Assembly: GCA_032017425.1 (NCBI GenBank)
Contig: DALZPW010000002.1
DNA length: 64,000 nucleotides
Reading direction: 5' to 3' (one strand)
Source of the DNA: Faucicola tetraodonis
Lineage (GTDB): Bacteria > Pseudomonadota > Gammaproteobacteria > Pseudomonadales > Moraxellaceae
The position numbers and the translations under genes are program-made. The notes beneath the pieces are model-generated. The model had not been told where the DNA came from, searched no databases, and saw only the letters and a list, made by a program, of their open reading frames with translations. The first letter of the stretch is position 1. Each line of letters opens with the position of its first letter. Below, piece after piece: positions 63,798 through 64,000 of the stretch.

Positions 63798-63825
63798 TTG
63801 ACACCCATCCAGATTCACGTATAAT
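63798..63825 (+). promoter_or_regulatory. Strong sigma-70 promoter P1
   Basis: TTGACA (63798-63803) and TATAAT (63820-63825) are both perfect and are 16 bases apart. No coding frame follows in the remaining 175 bases. Confidence 0.8.
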
Positions 63826-63901
63826 ACGCCACCACTGAGCGACGAAGAGTTTACAAATAAGTAAAACAAGTTACGAAGCTTAGAAAGAATTAAAATAAAG
63901 C

Positions 63902-63931
63902 TTGACAGAGTAAAACAAAACGTATTACAAT
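63902..63931 (+). promoter_or_regulatory. Strong sigma-70 promoter P2
   Basis: TTGACA (63902-63907) and TACAAT (63926-63931) are 18 bases apart. Two strong promoters about 105 bases apart with a non-coding leader reaching the window edge resemble an rRNA or tRNA operon; the transcribed gene lies outside the window. Confidence 0.6.
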
Positions 63932-64000
63932 ATCAAGCTCACCAGATGATAGACGATATCTTTGGTACACTAAATAACAACAAACACAAGAACAACTTGT

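Overview
The window looks like the replication-origin region of a gammaproteobacterial chromosome, most likely from the family Moraxellaceae (Moraxella/Psychrobacter/Acinetobacter relatives). This is inferred from the order ribE-ribD-nrdR-mnmE-yidC-yidD-rnpA-rpmH | oriC | dnaA-dnaN-recF-gyrB, a moderately AT-rich composition, the competence genes comM and dprA, and gene pairs such as LysM protein-dprA-tsaC and mpl next to a ParA-like ATPase. Nearly all genes are core chromosomal genes; no prophage, CRISPR array, complete insertion sequence, tRNA or rRNA gene was seen.

Layout. 0-8 kb: hemN (cut by the left edge), comM, a DUF4385 protein, gph, phoU, pstS behind a candidate Pho box, and a TolC-like channel. 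8-14 kb: TPP riboswitch and thiC, an orphan Mrr-like endonuclease (the clearest accessory gene), dapB and dnaJ. 14-27 kb: DUF2939 protein, rsuA, yigZ, yheT-type hydrolase, gdhA, mpl, ParA-like ATPase, a small YeaQ-type membrane protein, enoyl-CoA hydratase, thrC, rsmB and fmt. 27-37 kb: a hybrid sensor kinase, then the leftward block ribE, ribD, nrdR, mnmE, yidC, yidD, rnpA, rpmH. 37.4-37.8 kb: oriC. 37.8-45 kb: dnaA, dnaN, recF, a small inverted-repeat element, gyrB, mntP. 45-57 kb: a repetitive glycine-zipper protein, guaA, dsbB, gshA, a roadblock/LC7 protein, erpA, an ABC-F ATPase, a peroxiredoxin-glutaredoxin gene broken by a nonsense codon, yajQ, hisB and def. 57-64 kb: LysM protein, dprA, tsaC, grpE and dnaK with heat-shock-like promoters, then tandem strong promoters running off the right edge.

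The most interesting signal is not a gene. At least eleven parS-like 16-mers (consensus TGTTTCACGTGAAACA) are spread over about 41 kb around oriC, seven of them consensus-like sites inside conserved genes, where they force the peptides VSRET or FHV(E/K)(Q/H) into unrelated proteins. Four sites fall within about 730 bp around the ribE-ribD gap. That gap also holds a second cluster of DnaA boxes (two perfect TTATCCACA) and an AT-rich stretch, 6.5 kb from the canonical oriC. It could be a second origin module, a DnaA-titration site or the main ParB-loading centre.

Start codons were chosen by ribosome binding sites where visible, and several genes are shorter than their longest reading frame for this reason. 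Product names rest on recognised family motifs and were not checked against databases.
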